Assembly (NCBI GenBank): GCA_964437465.1
Contig: CAYTGI010000006.1
Span: 10,966 to 74,965, forward strand
DNA length: 64,000 nucleotides
Direction of reading: 5' to 3'
Origin: JAGQLF01 sp964437465
GTDB taxonomy: Bacteria; Patescibacteriota; Dojkabacteria; J137
In this document: positions 43,718 through 53,028 of the stretch, piece by piece
How the letters are laid out: the number at the start of each line of letters is the position of its first letter
How positions within the stretch are numbered: position 1 is the first letter of the stretch
Translations under genes and position numbers: made by a program
Notes under the pieces: generated by a model
Seen by the model: only the letters and a program-made list of their open reading frames with translations
Databases searched by the model: none
What the model was told of the DNA's origin: nothing

Positions 43718-45475
43718 ATGTTTTTAAAGAAAGAGACTAAACAAATAATACTTATCCTTCTGCTTATACTAATTTTCATGTCTTTTTCTGTGCCTAGAGT
43801 TATTCACTCGCAATCATCAGCCGAGCTTCTGGAGCAGATTAAGCAAAAAGAACAAGAGCTTAAAGAGACTGAAGATGCCATTAATAACCTTGAATCTCAA
43901 CTTGAGCAAAATAGGCTTGATTTAGAAAATGCTTCTGAAGGTCTACCTAAATTGGAAGCTGAGATCACAGAAATTGAAACACAACTTCAGATAAATCAAA
44001 AAAAGCTTGAATTAACAAGACAACAGTTTGAGCTTCAGAAAACCGAGCGGGAAGAATTAATCAACAGACAAAAGGAATCTATTGAAACAATGTATTTGAG
44101 ATGGCGTGCAGAGAATTCAACCTTTAGTTTTATGGATGATAGATCTGAATATATATTAGCAGAAGGTCTCAGTGGAAAAGTTTTTGGTGTTGGTAATGAT
44201 AACTTAATTGACTTAAACAGTTCTATAGAAAGATTGGATAGTGAAATTCAAGATCAGAATGAAATCATTGCAAATTTAAATTCCCAAAATGATGAGCTAA
44301 GCTTCAGAAGATCGCAGATTCAAGAACAGATATGGTTTTATTCAGGTGTCTTAGCTTCGAACACTGAGCAAATATCTTTTCTTCAAGATCTTCAAAGTCA
44401 GATCTCTAGTCAAATTAATGATTTAACAGTTGAACAACAAGCAGCTGCGCAAAGAGAGGCATGGATTTTACAACAGCAACTAAAAAAACAGAGACAACAG
44501 GAAGATATTAACATTACTAATGGTTTCTATTTTAGTGGAAGTGGTAGAGATGTTTATCAAGGTCACGGGGTAGGATTTTCTCAATTTGGTGCTTACGGAG
44601 GAGCAAATGCTGGTATGAGCGCTGAAGAGTTGATTAAATTTTACTTTACAGGTGTTGATATAACTAATAGGACAGGGAATGTTAGTGTAGCTGGGGGGCC
44701 ACAAAATATTAGTGTTGAAGAGTACCTTGTTCATTTAGGAGAGATACCTGATAAGGCTTGTGGAAATGAAGAACAAGTTGAAGACAACCCCGAAAAATAT
44801 GCTTTAAGTGGAGATTCAGTTTGGAGCTGTTGGCCTGAGGAAGCAATTAAGGCACAGGTTATTATTGCTAGAACATATGCATTATTCCATGTAAATTTAT
44901 ACTCTGATGCTAGAAGTCAGGTTTACGATACAAGCCATAATAAGAGATGGGCTCAAGAAGAAACCGAAGGTCAAGTGATAACTTATGGCGGAGAGTTAAT
45001 AGATGCTGTCTATTCTTCTGATAATAGTCAAGGGTACGGAACAGCAAATAATGATACAATCTTTCAAAACTTTTTTGGAGAGGGGACGCCATACCCATAC
45101 TTGAGAGCCGTTGATGATTCCAGTTTCTCTTACAAAACTCAATGGACAAACTGGGGTTTTGAAACAAACATTTATAATAATGAAACTGTCTGGAACATGC
45201 TGAATCATAATGCTAATGAATCTAATGAGTATAGCTCAGAAATTAAAAATAATATTAAACAAGCAATGACTCAAATAGGAGATATAGAAAGTATTGCATT
45301 CGAGAGAGATCCATCTAATCGGGTGAAAAAAGTATATTTAACTGGTTCTAATGGAAATACTGCTACAATTGGTGGGTGGTGGTTTAAGAATTTATGGAAT
45401 TCTTGGGCTTATGATACTGAGAGAAATGATTACTTATTCAGCCAAACATTTTTTATAATATCAACAAATGAATAG
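43718..45475 (+). CDS. SpoIID/LytB-domain protein with coiled coil
   Basis: 585 aa. Signal anchor (residues 8-30), long coiled coil (35-265) like those of EnvC/PcsB-type wall regulators, then a SpoIID region. GHGVGFSQFGAYGGA (around 283) precedes the core ISVEEYLVHLGEIP (about 330) and WPEEAIKAQVIIARTYAL (about 371), with DTSHNKRW and VYSSDNSQGYG after. In B. subtilis SpoIID the GHGVGMSQYGA motif is C-terminal; here it is before the core, as in actinobacterial relatives. SpoIID cleaves glycan strands, so it may open the wall for the apparatus encoded around it. Confidence 0.82.
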   Translation: MFLKKETKQIILILLLILIFMSFSVPRVIHSQSSAELLEQIKQKEQELKETEDAINNLESQLEQNRLDLENASEGLPKLEAEITEIETQLQINQKKLELTRQQFELQKTEREELINRQKESIETMYLRWRAENSTFSFMDDRSEYILAEGLSGKVFGVGNDNLIDLNSSIERLDSEIQDQNEIIANLNSQNDELSFRRSQIQEQIWFYSGVLASNTEQISFLQDLQSQISSQINDLTVEQQAAAQREAWILQQQLKKQRQQEDINITNGFYFSGSGRDVYQGHGVGFSQFGAYGGANAGMSAEELIKFYFTGVDITNRTGNVSVAGGPQNISVEEYLVHLGEIPDKACGNEEQVEDNPEKYALSGDSVWSCWPEEAIKAQVIIARTYALFHVNLYSDARSQVYDTSHNKRWAQEETEGQVITYGGELIDAVYSSDNSQGYGTANNDTIFQNFFGEGTPYPYLRAVDDSSFSYKTQWTNWGFETNIYNNETVWNMLNHNANESNEYSSEIKNNIKQAMTQIGDIESIAFERDPSNRVKKVYLTGSNGNTATIGGWWFKNLWNSWAYDTERNDYLFSQTFFIISTNE

Positions 45476-46124
45476 TGACCTAGGAAATAGAAGAGGGTTA
45501 ACCAATGACCAGCGAAGAATTGCTGAGTCTAATGAGCTTATTAGAAAAATAAAAAGAAATGGAGATTATGGAGGTATTAAGATTGAACCTGAAGGAATTC
45601 ATTTTGCAACTCAAGATAGGGAAGAAAAAATCTATGTTTATATTAGAAGGCATTGGAGTGAAAATATAGGTTGGGCTTTTAGAAACTTTATATATTCTTT
45701 AATACCATTCTTTTTAGCTATGCTAGCTAACTTAATTGATATTGAGGTTGGCTTTCTTGGACCTAATGAGTACTTAATTATTTTAGCTGGTTATTATTCA
45801 CTAATAATGACAAATGTTTTTAAGGATTTTTTTGACTGGTACTTTGATCCATATATAATTACAAACCAAAGAGTAGTTCATTACGAGTTCAAGCCATTTA
45901 CAAAATATGAGGTTAAAGAAACAAACTTGAATAGTATTGAGAATGTAGCTGAAAAATCAAGTGGGCTTATAGCTGGACTATGGGGTTATGGGACTTTAAC
46001 TATATCTACTGAGGCAACAGATGATTTATTTATATTTGAAAGGATTCCAAATCCAACAAAAGTTAGAGATATTTTAATAGATTTAACAAGAATTGCACAA
46101 AAATACGATGGAAACTATCGCTGA
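45468..46124 (+). CDS. PH-domain (bPH2) membrane protein
   Basis: 218 aa. Soluble start, two TM helices (about 72-95 and 102-122), then a bacterial PH-like domain with the typical YIITNQRVVHYE strand pair and the end of the fold VRDILIDLTRIAQKY. Such proteins are membrane-bound with the PH domain in the cytoplasm; molecular role unclear. Its ATG overlaps the SpoIID-like gene by 8 bp. Confidence 0.8.
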   Translation: MNSDLGNRRGLTNDQRRIAESNELIRKIKRNGDYGGIKIEPEGIHFATQDREEKIYVYIRRHWSENIGWAFRNFIYSLIPFFLAMLANLIDIEVGFLGPNEYLIILAGYYSLIMTNVFKDFFDWYFDPYIITNQRVVHYEFKPFTKYEVKETNLNSIENVAEKSSGLIAGLWGYGTLTISTEATDDLFIFERIPNPTKVRDILIDLTRIAQKYDGNYR

Positions 46125-46320
46125 AAACATACAAACTGGAGTAAAAATACTAGCAATAATATTTGCATTGTTTCATTTCTTAGCTGGATTTGTATTCTAT
46201 AGAGATATGGTAAGAATAAATAATGTAATAAAGACTCGAAAATCAGGTTTGTTTATGTTTTTGAGTAATCTTTATTTATTCATACTTCTATCAATAGTAA
46301 TCCTTTTTATACTTATATAG
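46108..46320 (+). CDS. Small two-TM protein
   Basis: About 70 aa from ATG 46108, overlapping the PH-domain gene by 17 bp. Two TM helices (ILAIIFALFHFLAGFVFY and FMFLSNLYLFILLSIVILF) with a basic loop between. The size and layout resemble the DUF5657-like small proteins found beside type IV pilus/secretion genes in CPR, but I cannot confirm membership. Confidence 0.55.
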   Translation: METIAENIQTGVKILAIIFALFHFLAGFVFYRDMVRINNVIKTRKSGLFMFLSNLYLFILLSIVILFILI

Positions 46321-46348
46321 TTTTCAAATTCACCAGTTTTGATATACT
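46321..46348 (+). promoter_or_regulatory. Possible internal promoter
   Basis: TTTTCA (46321-46326), 16-bp spacer, TATACT (46343-46348), with the next ATG 18 bp downstream. It lies in the only non-coding gap (46 bp) within this part of the operon. Confidence 0.5.
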
Positions 46349-46366
46349 AGTGTTAACATACACATC

Positions 46367-48928
46367 ATGAATAGAAAAACTGATTACGTAGTTGGCAAAA
46401 AAACAGATACAACTTGGGCTGGAGTATATGGCTATAAGCCTACTGATCCAGCTGATTATAAGCGGCTGGGAGAAATGTTCTCAGTATTTAGATTTGAGAC
46501 CTCAATTGAGGAATTTGCTATAGATAAATTTGCAAAAATTGTTATTGAGTCGCTTCAAAACTCTTATTTTGAGGAATTAAAAGACTATAAATCATCCTTA
46601 GAAAGGTTAGAAGAGTCATGTTGGAAGATGAAATCTAAGATGGATTTGCTTCTGTCAAGAGAAGAGGAGGTTTCAAATGTTGGGATAGATATTGAAATGG
46701 CAATCGTTGTATTTAAGGATAACTATCTTTACGTTGTTACAATTGGTGAAAGTAAAGTATTTATAAATAGAGAAGAGAATTTTGTTGATATAACAGATGG
46801 TTTAGCGGATAGGAAAAATACAGGTTTCTTGCGATCTGCTAGTCTAGAGGTTGATAAGAATGACAGGTTTGCTTTAGCAACTTCTAAAGCTTCAACTAAT
46901 TTACTAAATCTTGAAGATGCTCTTAAGAAACTTGATAAGGAAAAATTGATCGAAAGTGGAAAACAAGATGGAGTTAGTTTCATGATGATAGCAGATGAGG
47001 AATCAGATTGGGCTGTTGCTCCTAAAAAAGAACCAAATAAAACAGAAACTAAAGAAGAGGATTCAGAAACTGAAGAAAGTAATTTGGAGATATATGAAGA
47101 AAAACCTATACCTCCATCTACTATTTATGAAGAAAAGGTTAATAAGGATATTCATTCAGATGAAGAACAATTTGAGGAAGTTGAAGATGTTGATCAGGAG
47201 GAAGATCTCGATGATCAGATTGATGAGGATTTTGATGAAAGTGAAGAGTTAGAAGAAAATGATAATGAAGAGGATTTAGAGGAGGAACCATCTAAAATTC
47301 AAAAACTTAAAGAAAGATCCCTTGGAATTTTAGGAAGTGTAAAAGATAGAGTTTCTAATCTTAGAAAAAAAGATAAAGATTTTGAAGAAGATGACGAATA
47401 CGAAGAAGAGTACTTAGACGAAGAAGACGATAGATCATTTAGTGAAAGAAAGGAAAAACAAGAAGAAGAGGAGAAAATATCTAAAATAGCTATGTTAGCT
47501 AGTATTGTTTTTGGCTTCTTCGGTTCAATTATAAATGCAGTAAAAAATCATTTTAAGGATAATAAAAAAACGTACGCGCACATAATAAATACAATATATT
47601 CTAGAATAGCTAGCTTTGTAGGAGCAATAAAAAATATATTCCAGAAAGAAATTCTAGGGCAGAACCTAGATAGAAGATCTTTAAATAAGAGGAGAGTTAA
47701 AAGAAATAGATACTTATTTATTATAGGAATAGCAGTAATTTTTATAGGTGGAAATACTGTGATTTCTAATGGGCGTAATAGAGAAAAAATACAGGATGCT
47801 GTTCAATCAGTTGAAACAAAGATTGAAGATTTCGATGCAAGGGTTCAAGGGATAAGTACTGAAGTAATCAATCTGCAATATTCGGCAGGTCAGGAAAAAG
47901 ATGCTTTATCTGAGGAAATAATAAGTCTGAGAGAGAATATACTAATTGAAATAGATAACCTAGAAGAAAATAAGTTAATTGAAGAAAAATCGGGCTACTT
48001 TGAAACTTTAAGATCTTTATCATCTCAACTATCATCTCAAGCTGATGAATTGATGCTTGTTGAGTCATTTATTGAACCTCAAATAGTTGCAGATCTATCA
48101 AGGCAGTTTGATGATTCACAACTATCAGACTTAGAGTATTCGGAAGGAAGCTTATTTGCTGCTGATGAAGGAAGAGATGTAATTTATAAATTGGGCACAA
48201 ATATAAATTCAGAAGTATCTATACATATAACAGAGGTTTTAGAACCATATATTTTAGTTCGAAGCGTTAATGGAGGGATTATAGTCTATGATAAAAGTGA
48301 TGATGCAGTAATAGGAAGATTTAATCCAAATGATAAAGAGTCATTAGCAAGGTATAGCAACTTAATACCTCCATCAGTAGGAGGTCCTACTGAGGCAGCT
48401 ATTTATGATGGTAATGATGCACTCTATGAAATTCACCAAGTCCATCAACAAATTTTCAAAAGAGATAAGACAGCAAATGGATACGTAAATGGCGGAGCAA
48501 CATTCCAATCTCAGAATCCTCCTAACTGGAAGCAAGATCCCGAGCTCTCGAATGCAGTTGATATTGAAGTTCCGTATGAGATATATGTTCTAACTGAAAA
48601 TTTGGGCATTAGAAGATATCTTGCTGGAGGTGCAAATACACTTGGAAGAGAAGTATATATTAATCTACTAGATTCTGATTACCTTGCACTACAAGGTGCT
48701 ACTGCATTAGATGTGAATTTAAAGTACATGGCAGTTGGGGATTCAGTAAATAGGAGGGTAATGCTTTTTGAAGTACAAGACAATGAACAAAAAAATATAA
48801 GGTTCATAAAACAGTTTCAGTATAGGGGAGACGATGATTCTTTTTTTAGGGATATAAATGAGATAGTTATTGTTAATGAAAGTCTTTTTGTTCTAGATGG
48901 AAATAAAATTGTTCGGCTAGATATTTAA
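46367..48928 (+). CDS. Acidic single-TM protein with PP2C-like and propeller-like ends
   Basis: 853 aa. Residues 1-205 resemble a PP2C phosphatase fold (AIVVFKDNYLYVVTIGESKVFI, then GFLRSASLEVDKNDRFALATS), but the metal-binding Asp pairs of active PP2C are not seen, so it is likely a pseudophosphatase. Residues about 215-315 are extremely Glu/Asp-rich. One TM helix is around residue 453, followed by a coiled coil (470-570) and an outside domain with repeated beta strands (EGSLFAADEGRDVIYKLG, IYVLTENLGIRRYL) that looks like a beta-propeller. A transmembrane sensor or scaffold is plausible. smpB starts one base after its stop. Confidence 0.6.
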   Translation: MNRKTDYVVGKKTDTTWAGVYGYKPTDPADYKRLGEMFSVFRFETSIEEFAIDKFAKIVIESLQNSYFEELKDYKSSLERLEESCWKMKSKMDLLLSREEEVSNVGIDIEMAIVVFKDNYLYVVTIGESKVFINREENFVDITDGLADRKNTGFLRSASLEVDKNDRFALATSKASTNLLNLEDALKKLDKEKLIESGKQDGVSFMMIADEESDWAVAPKKEPNKTETKEEDSETEESNLEIYEEKPIPPSTIYEEKVNKDIHSDEEQFEEVEDVDQEEDLDDQIDEDFDESEELEENDNEEDLEEEPSKIQKLKERSLGILGSVKDRVSNLRKKDKDFEEDDEYEEEYLDEEDDRSFSERKEKQEEEEKISKIAMLASIVFGFFGSIINAVKNHFKDNKKTYAHIINTIYSRIASFVGAIKNIFQKEILGQNLDRRSLNKRRVKRNRYLFIIGIAVIFIGGNTVISNGRNREKIQDAVQSVETKIEDFDARVQGISTEVINLQYSAGQEKDALSEEIISLRENILIEIDNLEENKLIEEKSGYFETLRSLSSQLSSQADELMLVESFIEPQIVADLSRQFDDSQLSDLEYSEGSLFAADEGRDVIYKLGTNINSEVSIHITEVLEPYILVRSVNGGIIVYDKSDDAVIGRFNPNDKESLARYSNLIPPSVGGPTEAAIYDGNDALYEIHQVHQQIFKRDKTANGYVNGGATFQSQNPPNWKQDPELSNAVDIEVPYEIYVLTENLGIRRYLAGGANTLGREVYINLLDSDYLALQGATALDVNLKYMAVGDSVNRRVMLFEVQDNEQKNIRFIKQFQYRGDDDSFFRDINEIVIVNESLFVLDGNKIVRLDI

Positions 48929-48929
48929 G

Positions 48930-49385
48930 ATGGTTATTCTTCAAAATAATAAAAAAGCTAATGCAGACTATGATATATTTGAACGCATAGAAGCAGGGAT
49001 TGTACTTGAGGGTTGGGAAGTAAAATCTATTTCAAATCATCAAGTTGGTTTATCAAATTCATATATAAAATTTAATAATGGTGAGATATTCCTCACAGGA
49101 GCACACGTACCTAAATGGAAATTAGGTGAAAATAAAACTAAAGAAGAGGAGTATAAAGACAGAAAATTACTTCTTAAACAAAGAGAAATAAAAAAGATAA
49201 AGGAAATTTCAGATAGACCAGGTTACTCTGTCATTCCACTTAAGCTTTATCGTAATGATAAAAACTTAATTAAACTAGAGATAGGGGTTGGAAAAGGTAG
49301 GAAAAAATTTGATAAAAGGCAAAAATTAAAAGAAAAAGATATAAAAAGACGTGTAGATATAGATAGAAAAAACTATAATATGTAA
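48930..49385 (+). CDS. smpB: SsrA-binding protein SmpB
   Basis: 151 aa, normal size. Binds tmRNA and the ribosomal decoding centre in trans-translation. Motifs: NKKANADYDIFERIEAGIVL, GWEVKSI, ANYKSI-type segment replaced by NSYIKFNNGEIFL, KLLLKQREI, then YRNDKNLIKLEIGVGKGRKKFDKR and the basic tail. It partners the ssrA gene 23 kb away. Embedded in the secretion-like operon, which may be simply convenience of co-expression. Confidence 0.95.
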   Translation: MVILQNNKKANADYDIFERIEAGIVLEGWEVKSISNHQVGLSNSYIKFNNGEIFLTGAHVPKWKLGENKTKEEEYKDRKLLLKQREIKKIKEISDRPGYSVIPLKLYRNDKNLIKLEIGVGKGRKKFDKRQKLKEKDIKRRVDIDRKNYNM

Positions 49386-49943
49386 ATGAAAGTAGATGAT
49401 CCAAAATTACAAAATATTCTAGAACAGCTCAAACACTTTGGGTTTGAATTTTTTGGGTATGGAGAAAATGAAATCCCTTTAGTGAAAGGACCAAACGAAC
49501 AAGTTGTTGAAATTAATATTGCTATAAATTTTGTAAACGAAAAAATAAAAGAACAAAAAGAGCAAGATTCTATTGGCTCACCAGAACAACCCCATATTCC
49601 AGAAAATCTTGATGCTAACCAGAATGTAGAATCATCTGTTGAAAGAAAAATTGAGACTACCCCAGAAAGAGAAAATTCAATTGAGAAGAAAACTCAGGAA
49701 AAACCATCGCAAAAACCTGAACTAAATGTCCAGAAGAAAGCTCCTCAAGTAAAATTAGATAAAAAAGAAAATAGGCCATATGGAGATGGATTTGATCCAA
49801 AAAGTTTTAATCCATCAGATTTAAATTCAACATTACAATTTGTAGAAAAACATAGTAAAGGATCTAAAACCTCATCGAATAAATGGCTTGCTGAACAGTT
49901 TAAAAAGTTTGTAATGGAATTTAAGGCTAGTTCTTCAAAATAA
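49386..49943 (+). CDS. Hypothetical low-complexity protein
   Basis: 185 aa beginning directly after the smpB stop. A small folded N-terminus (1-55), a Glu/Lys/Pro/Gln-rich disordered middle (60-140) and a helical C-terminus (NKWLAEQFKKFVMEFKAS). No TM or signal. It precedes the VirD4-like gene by 17 bp, so an adaptor or substrate-recruitment role is possible. Unrecognised. Confidence 0.55.
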   Translation: MKVDDPKLQNILEQLKHFGFEFFGYGENEIPLVKGPNEQVVEINIAINFVNEKIKEQKEQDSIGSPEQPHIPENLDANQNVESSVERKIETTPERENSIEKKTQEKPSQKPELNVQKKAPQVKLDKKENRPYGDGFDPKSFNPSDLNSTLQFVEKHSKGSKTSSNKWLAEQFKKFVMEFKASSSK

Positions 49944-49960
49944 TTTGATTATAATGTTGT

Positions 49961-52381
49961 ATGGAATCAATAATTGTCGGAATAATAATTCTAGCTGGTG
50001 GAATTGTTGGCCTTATAGGGCTGGCATTTTTAATTAAGTGGATATTCAATCAAATTCGAGAAAATATTCTCTTAAAAAAATCTATCGGGTACGTATATTT
50101 TGAAGTAAAACTTCCTAAAAATAATGAGGTTGAGATTAAAGCTGCAGAACAGATGTTCTCAGGATTATTAGGAATAGGTAAGAAACTTAAAGGTTTCAAA
50201 AAATTCTTTAGCTCCAAAACTTTTATTAGTTTTGAGTTAGTAGCATTTAAAGAGAATATAAAATTTTTCGTTGTTTGTCCAAGAAACCTTGCCTCAGTAG
50301 TTGATAGACAGATTAACGGTACCTACCCAACAGCAGAGATAAATAGGGTAAAGGAATATAATGCTTTTCCAGAAAATGCTAATGTTGCATTTACATCCTT
50401 AAAACTTAAAAAAGAGTCAAAGATTCCAATTCAAACATATGAAGAATTACCAGTAGATACATTGGCTACATTAACAGATGCTTTTAGTAAACTGTCCTAC
50501 AATGAATCTGCAATTTTCCAAGTAGTAGTAACCCCTGCAGGATCGGATTGGAGAAACTCTGCTAAAGATTATGTTAAGAAAATTAATGATCAAAAGAACG
50601 ATCCTGAGAAAAGTGATGTAAAAGTAAATGAGGATACAATTGGGTTTATTGAGAAAAAAGCTCAAAAGTCAGGTTTTTACACAGATGTGAGACTAGTTGT
50701 AATGTCTGAGGATCAAGATTCTGCAGATGCTCATTTGAGTAACGCATTGAGTACATTTGATCAGTATACAAAAGAAGGTGGTAACAACTTTACTAAAGCA
50801 GACAAAAAGGAAACAAAAAGAATTGTTACAGATATAATATACAGAATTCCTAGAGAATCAATGATACTTAATGTAGAGGAGCTAGCAACTCTTTATCATT
50901 TCCCAAATAAAAATGTTGAGGCCCCATTTATAAACTGGCTCTTATCGAAAAAAGCACCTGCACCTGATTACGTTACTAGTCAATATGCAAAGGACTATAT
51001 GTATATCGGAAGAAACTCTTTTAGGGGGAAATTCAAAGAGGTGTTTATGAAGCCTGAGGATAGGCTTAGACATATGTACGTTGTTGGTCAAACTGGTTCA
51101 GGTAAGTCTGGTTTTATTTCAGGGATGATGATTAGGGACATTAAAATGGGACATGGTTGTGCATTTATTGATCCTCACGGTAGTGATGTTGAAAAGATCC
51201 TCCAGCAGGTTCCTCCCGAAAGAGTAGAGGATGTGGTTTTATTTGATCCTGGAGATATTGAAAGGCCTATGGGTCTAAATATGCTTGAGTTTAATTCTGA
51301 CGCACAGAAATCTCTTGCTATTAATGAAATGCTTAATATCTTTGACTCACTTTACGATTTAAAAAAGACAGGAGGACCTATGTTTGAACAGTATTTCAGA
51401 TATGGAATTATGCTTTTACTAAGTGATCCAGAATCTGGGTCAACGTTGTTGGAAGTACCAAAAATTTTTGCTGATGATGATTATAGAGCTTATAAATTAT
51501 CTAAATGTGCTAATCAAGAGGTTATTGATTTTTGGGAGAAACAGGCTCAGAAAGCTGGTGGAGAGGCTTCTTTGAAGAATATTACCCCTTACGTTGTTTC
51601 AAAACTTGCAAGTTTTTTGACAAATGACTATGTAAGACCAATCGTAGCACAACAGTATTCATCAATAAACTTTAGAGAGATTATGGATCAGGGAAAAATT
51701 CTATTGGTAAAACTATCGAAGGGAAAAATTGGAGAATTCAATATGAGTCTATTAGGAATGATTATAGTTTCAAAATTATTGATTAGTGCTTTAGAGCGAG
51801 AAGATGTTCCAGAAAGTGAACGTAGTCCATTTTATCTGTATATTGATGAGTTCCAAAATTTCTTAACTGATGGAATTAATCAGATTTTATCTGAGGCTAG
51901 AAAATATAAACTTTCATTAACGTTAGCTCACCAATTTATTGGCCAGCTTACAAGAGAAGGTGGTGACACTAAAATTAGAGATTCTATATTTGGTAATGTA
52001 GGAAATAAAGCAATTCTAAGAGTAGGTGTTAATGATGCAGAATTTTTAACTAAAGAGTTTGATGGGGTTTTTGATCAAAATGATTTAATACAAGCAGAAA
52101 ACTTTAATATTTTTATGAAAATGCTAGTTGATGGAAAACCAGCAACTCCATTTACTCTAAGATCATTCTATGGAGATTCTCCATATGATATGATTACAAC
52201 TCCAAATCCGCAATTAGCTGATGTAATAAGACAAATTTCACGGCTTAAGCATGGCAAAGATAAATCTATAATTGAAAATGAGATTAAGTTAAGAGGTGCT
52301 TTTATTAAAAAAGTAGAGAAAAAAGGAGGAGATAATAACAATATGTTTGGGGGAATAGGAAACTTTAATCCTGCTGTTTAG
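49961..52381 (+). CDS. VirD4/TraG-like type IV secretion ATPase
   Basis: 806 aa. N-terminal TM helix (residues 4-28), a ~320-residue cytoplasmic domain of the kind found in CPR homologues, then a RecA-like motor: Walker A VVGQTGSGKS (around residue 378), HGCAFIDPHGSD, VVLFDPGD, Walker B FYLYIDEFQNF, ILSEARKYKLSLTLAHQF, as in coupling proteins that feed DNA or protein to a type IV channel. A -10-like TATAAT (49950-49955) lies 5 bp before the ATG, so a near-leaderless internal transcript is possible. It closes the locus. No VirB4 or relaxase gene is in the window. Confidence 0.85.
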   Translation: MESIIVGIIILAGGIVGLIGLAFLIKWIFNQIRENILLKKSIGYVYFEVKLPKNNEVEIKAAEQMFSGLLGIGKKLKGFKKFFSSKTFISFELVAFKENIKFFVVCPRNLASVVDRQINGTYPTAEINRVKEYNAFPENANVAFTSLKLKKESKIPIQTYEELPVDTLATLTDAFSKLSYNESAIFQVVVTPAGSDWRNSAKDYVKKINDQKNDPEKSDVKVNEDTIGFIEKKAQKSGFYTDVRLVVMSEDQDSADAHLSNALSTFDQYTKEGGNNFTKADKKETKRIVTDIIYRIPRESMILNVEELATLYHFPNKNVEAPFINWLLSKKAPAPDYVTSQYAKDYMYIGRNSFRGKFKEVFMKPEDRLRHMYVVGQTGSGKSGFISGMMIRDIKMGHGCAFIDPHGSDVEKILQQVPPERVEDVVLFDPGDIERPMGLNMLEFNSDAQKSLAINEMLNIFDSLYDLKKTGGPMFEQYFRYGIMLLLSDPESGSTLLEVPKIFADDDYRAYKLSKCANQEVIDFWEKQAQKAGGEASLKNITPYVVSKLASFLTNDYVRPIVAQQYSSINFREIMDQGKILLVKLSKGKIGEFNMSLLGMIIVSKLLISALEREDVPESERSPFYLYIDEFQNFLTDGINQILSEARKYKLSLTLAHQFIGQLTREGGDTKIRDSIFGNVGNKAILRVGVNDAEFLTKEFDGVFDQNDLIQAENFNIFMKMLVDGKPATPFTLRSFYGDSPYDMITTPNPQLADVIRQISRLKHGKDKSIIENEIKLRGAFIKKVEKKGGDNNNMFGGIGNFNPAV

Positions 52382-52484
52382 AACAATTTTCTATGATAAA
52401 ATTCCGGAAGCAGTTTTGTTGAATTGATAGCTTGATAGTTTAGATCAACTTATGATTTCTGAACTTTAAAAATGAATTCTTGGT

Positions 52485-52562
52485 AGGCCTGTAGCTCAGG
52501 TGGTTAGTAGCGCGGTTCTTATAAAGCCGAGGTCGGTGGTTCGAGTCCACTCAGGCCTACCA
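52485..52562 (+). tRNA. tRNA-Ile(TAT)
   Basis: Acceptor AGGCCTG/CAGGCCT, discriminator A, encoded CCA, T-arm GGTGG-TTCGAGT-CCACT, anticodon stem CGGTT/AGCCG with loop CTTATAA, so the anticodon is TAT reading AUA. The body matches bacterial tRNA-Ile. The D-stem is imperfect (GCTC/TAGC). The 5' leader TTGG and the CCA end extend the acceptor helix. Confidence 0.85.
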
Positions 52563-52596
52563 AGAATTTATTTCAGTTCAGAAAGATACAGAGACT

Positions 52597-53028
52597 ATGA
52601 TCTACACATTTAGAACAGTTCCCTATCTAGATGAACTTCTAAAGTTTGACGATGAAATTTTTGTTTTTAAATCACTTAAGAGTGATTTCGAAAACTTCAA
52701 AATTAAGTCACTTTCCAAGAAGCCTAAACATATACTTGGTATTGGTAATACAAAAAAAGAATCTCAGCTTGAATCTAAGGCGGTAAATATCTTTAATAAA
52801 TCAAAACAAATAGAGAAAAGAGGAAAAGAAGAATATAATCTTTTCACTTTTGAATCAGTGTTCTCAGTGAATAATAGGTATACTACTAGCTTTTGTAATT
52901 GGACAACATATAAAATATCTTCTTTTATTGAAGAGAAAAAGATTGATACTAAAGTTTCATTTCTGCATTTGAACAAAAGTGATTTCAATAATTTAAAAGA
53001 GACAACTATACTTCAAAAATTTTATTAG
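52597..53028 (+). CDS. Divergent pyroglutamyl-peptidase-like protein (C15-like)
   Basis: 143 aa. Shorter than true pyrrolidone carboxyl peptidases (about 215 aa), but three blocks fit them in order: LGIGNTKKESQLESKAVN (family: G.ggR...lE..A.N, catalytic Glu), TTSFCNWTTYKI (Cys nucleophile in the Y.CN block) and KVSFLHLNK (His in F.H.P). It lacks the N-terminal strand block, so it may be a relic or a distinct family. Weak call. The 3' end overlaps the convergent recombinase by 23 bp. Confidence 0.4.
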   Translation: MIYTFRTVPYLDELLKFDDEIFVFKSLKSDFENFKIKSLSKKPKHILGIGNTKKESQLESKAVNIFNKSKQIEKRGKEEYNLFTFESVFSVNNRYTTSFCNWTTYKISSFIEEKKIDTKVSFLHLNKSDFNNLKETTILQKFY

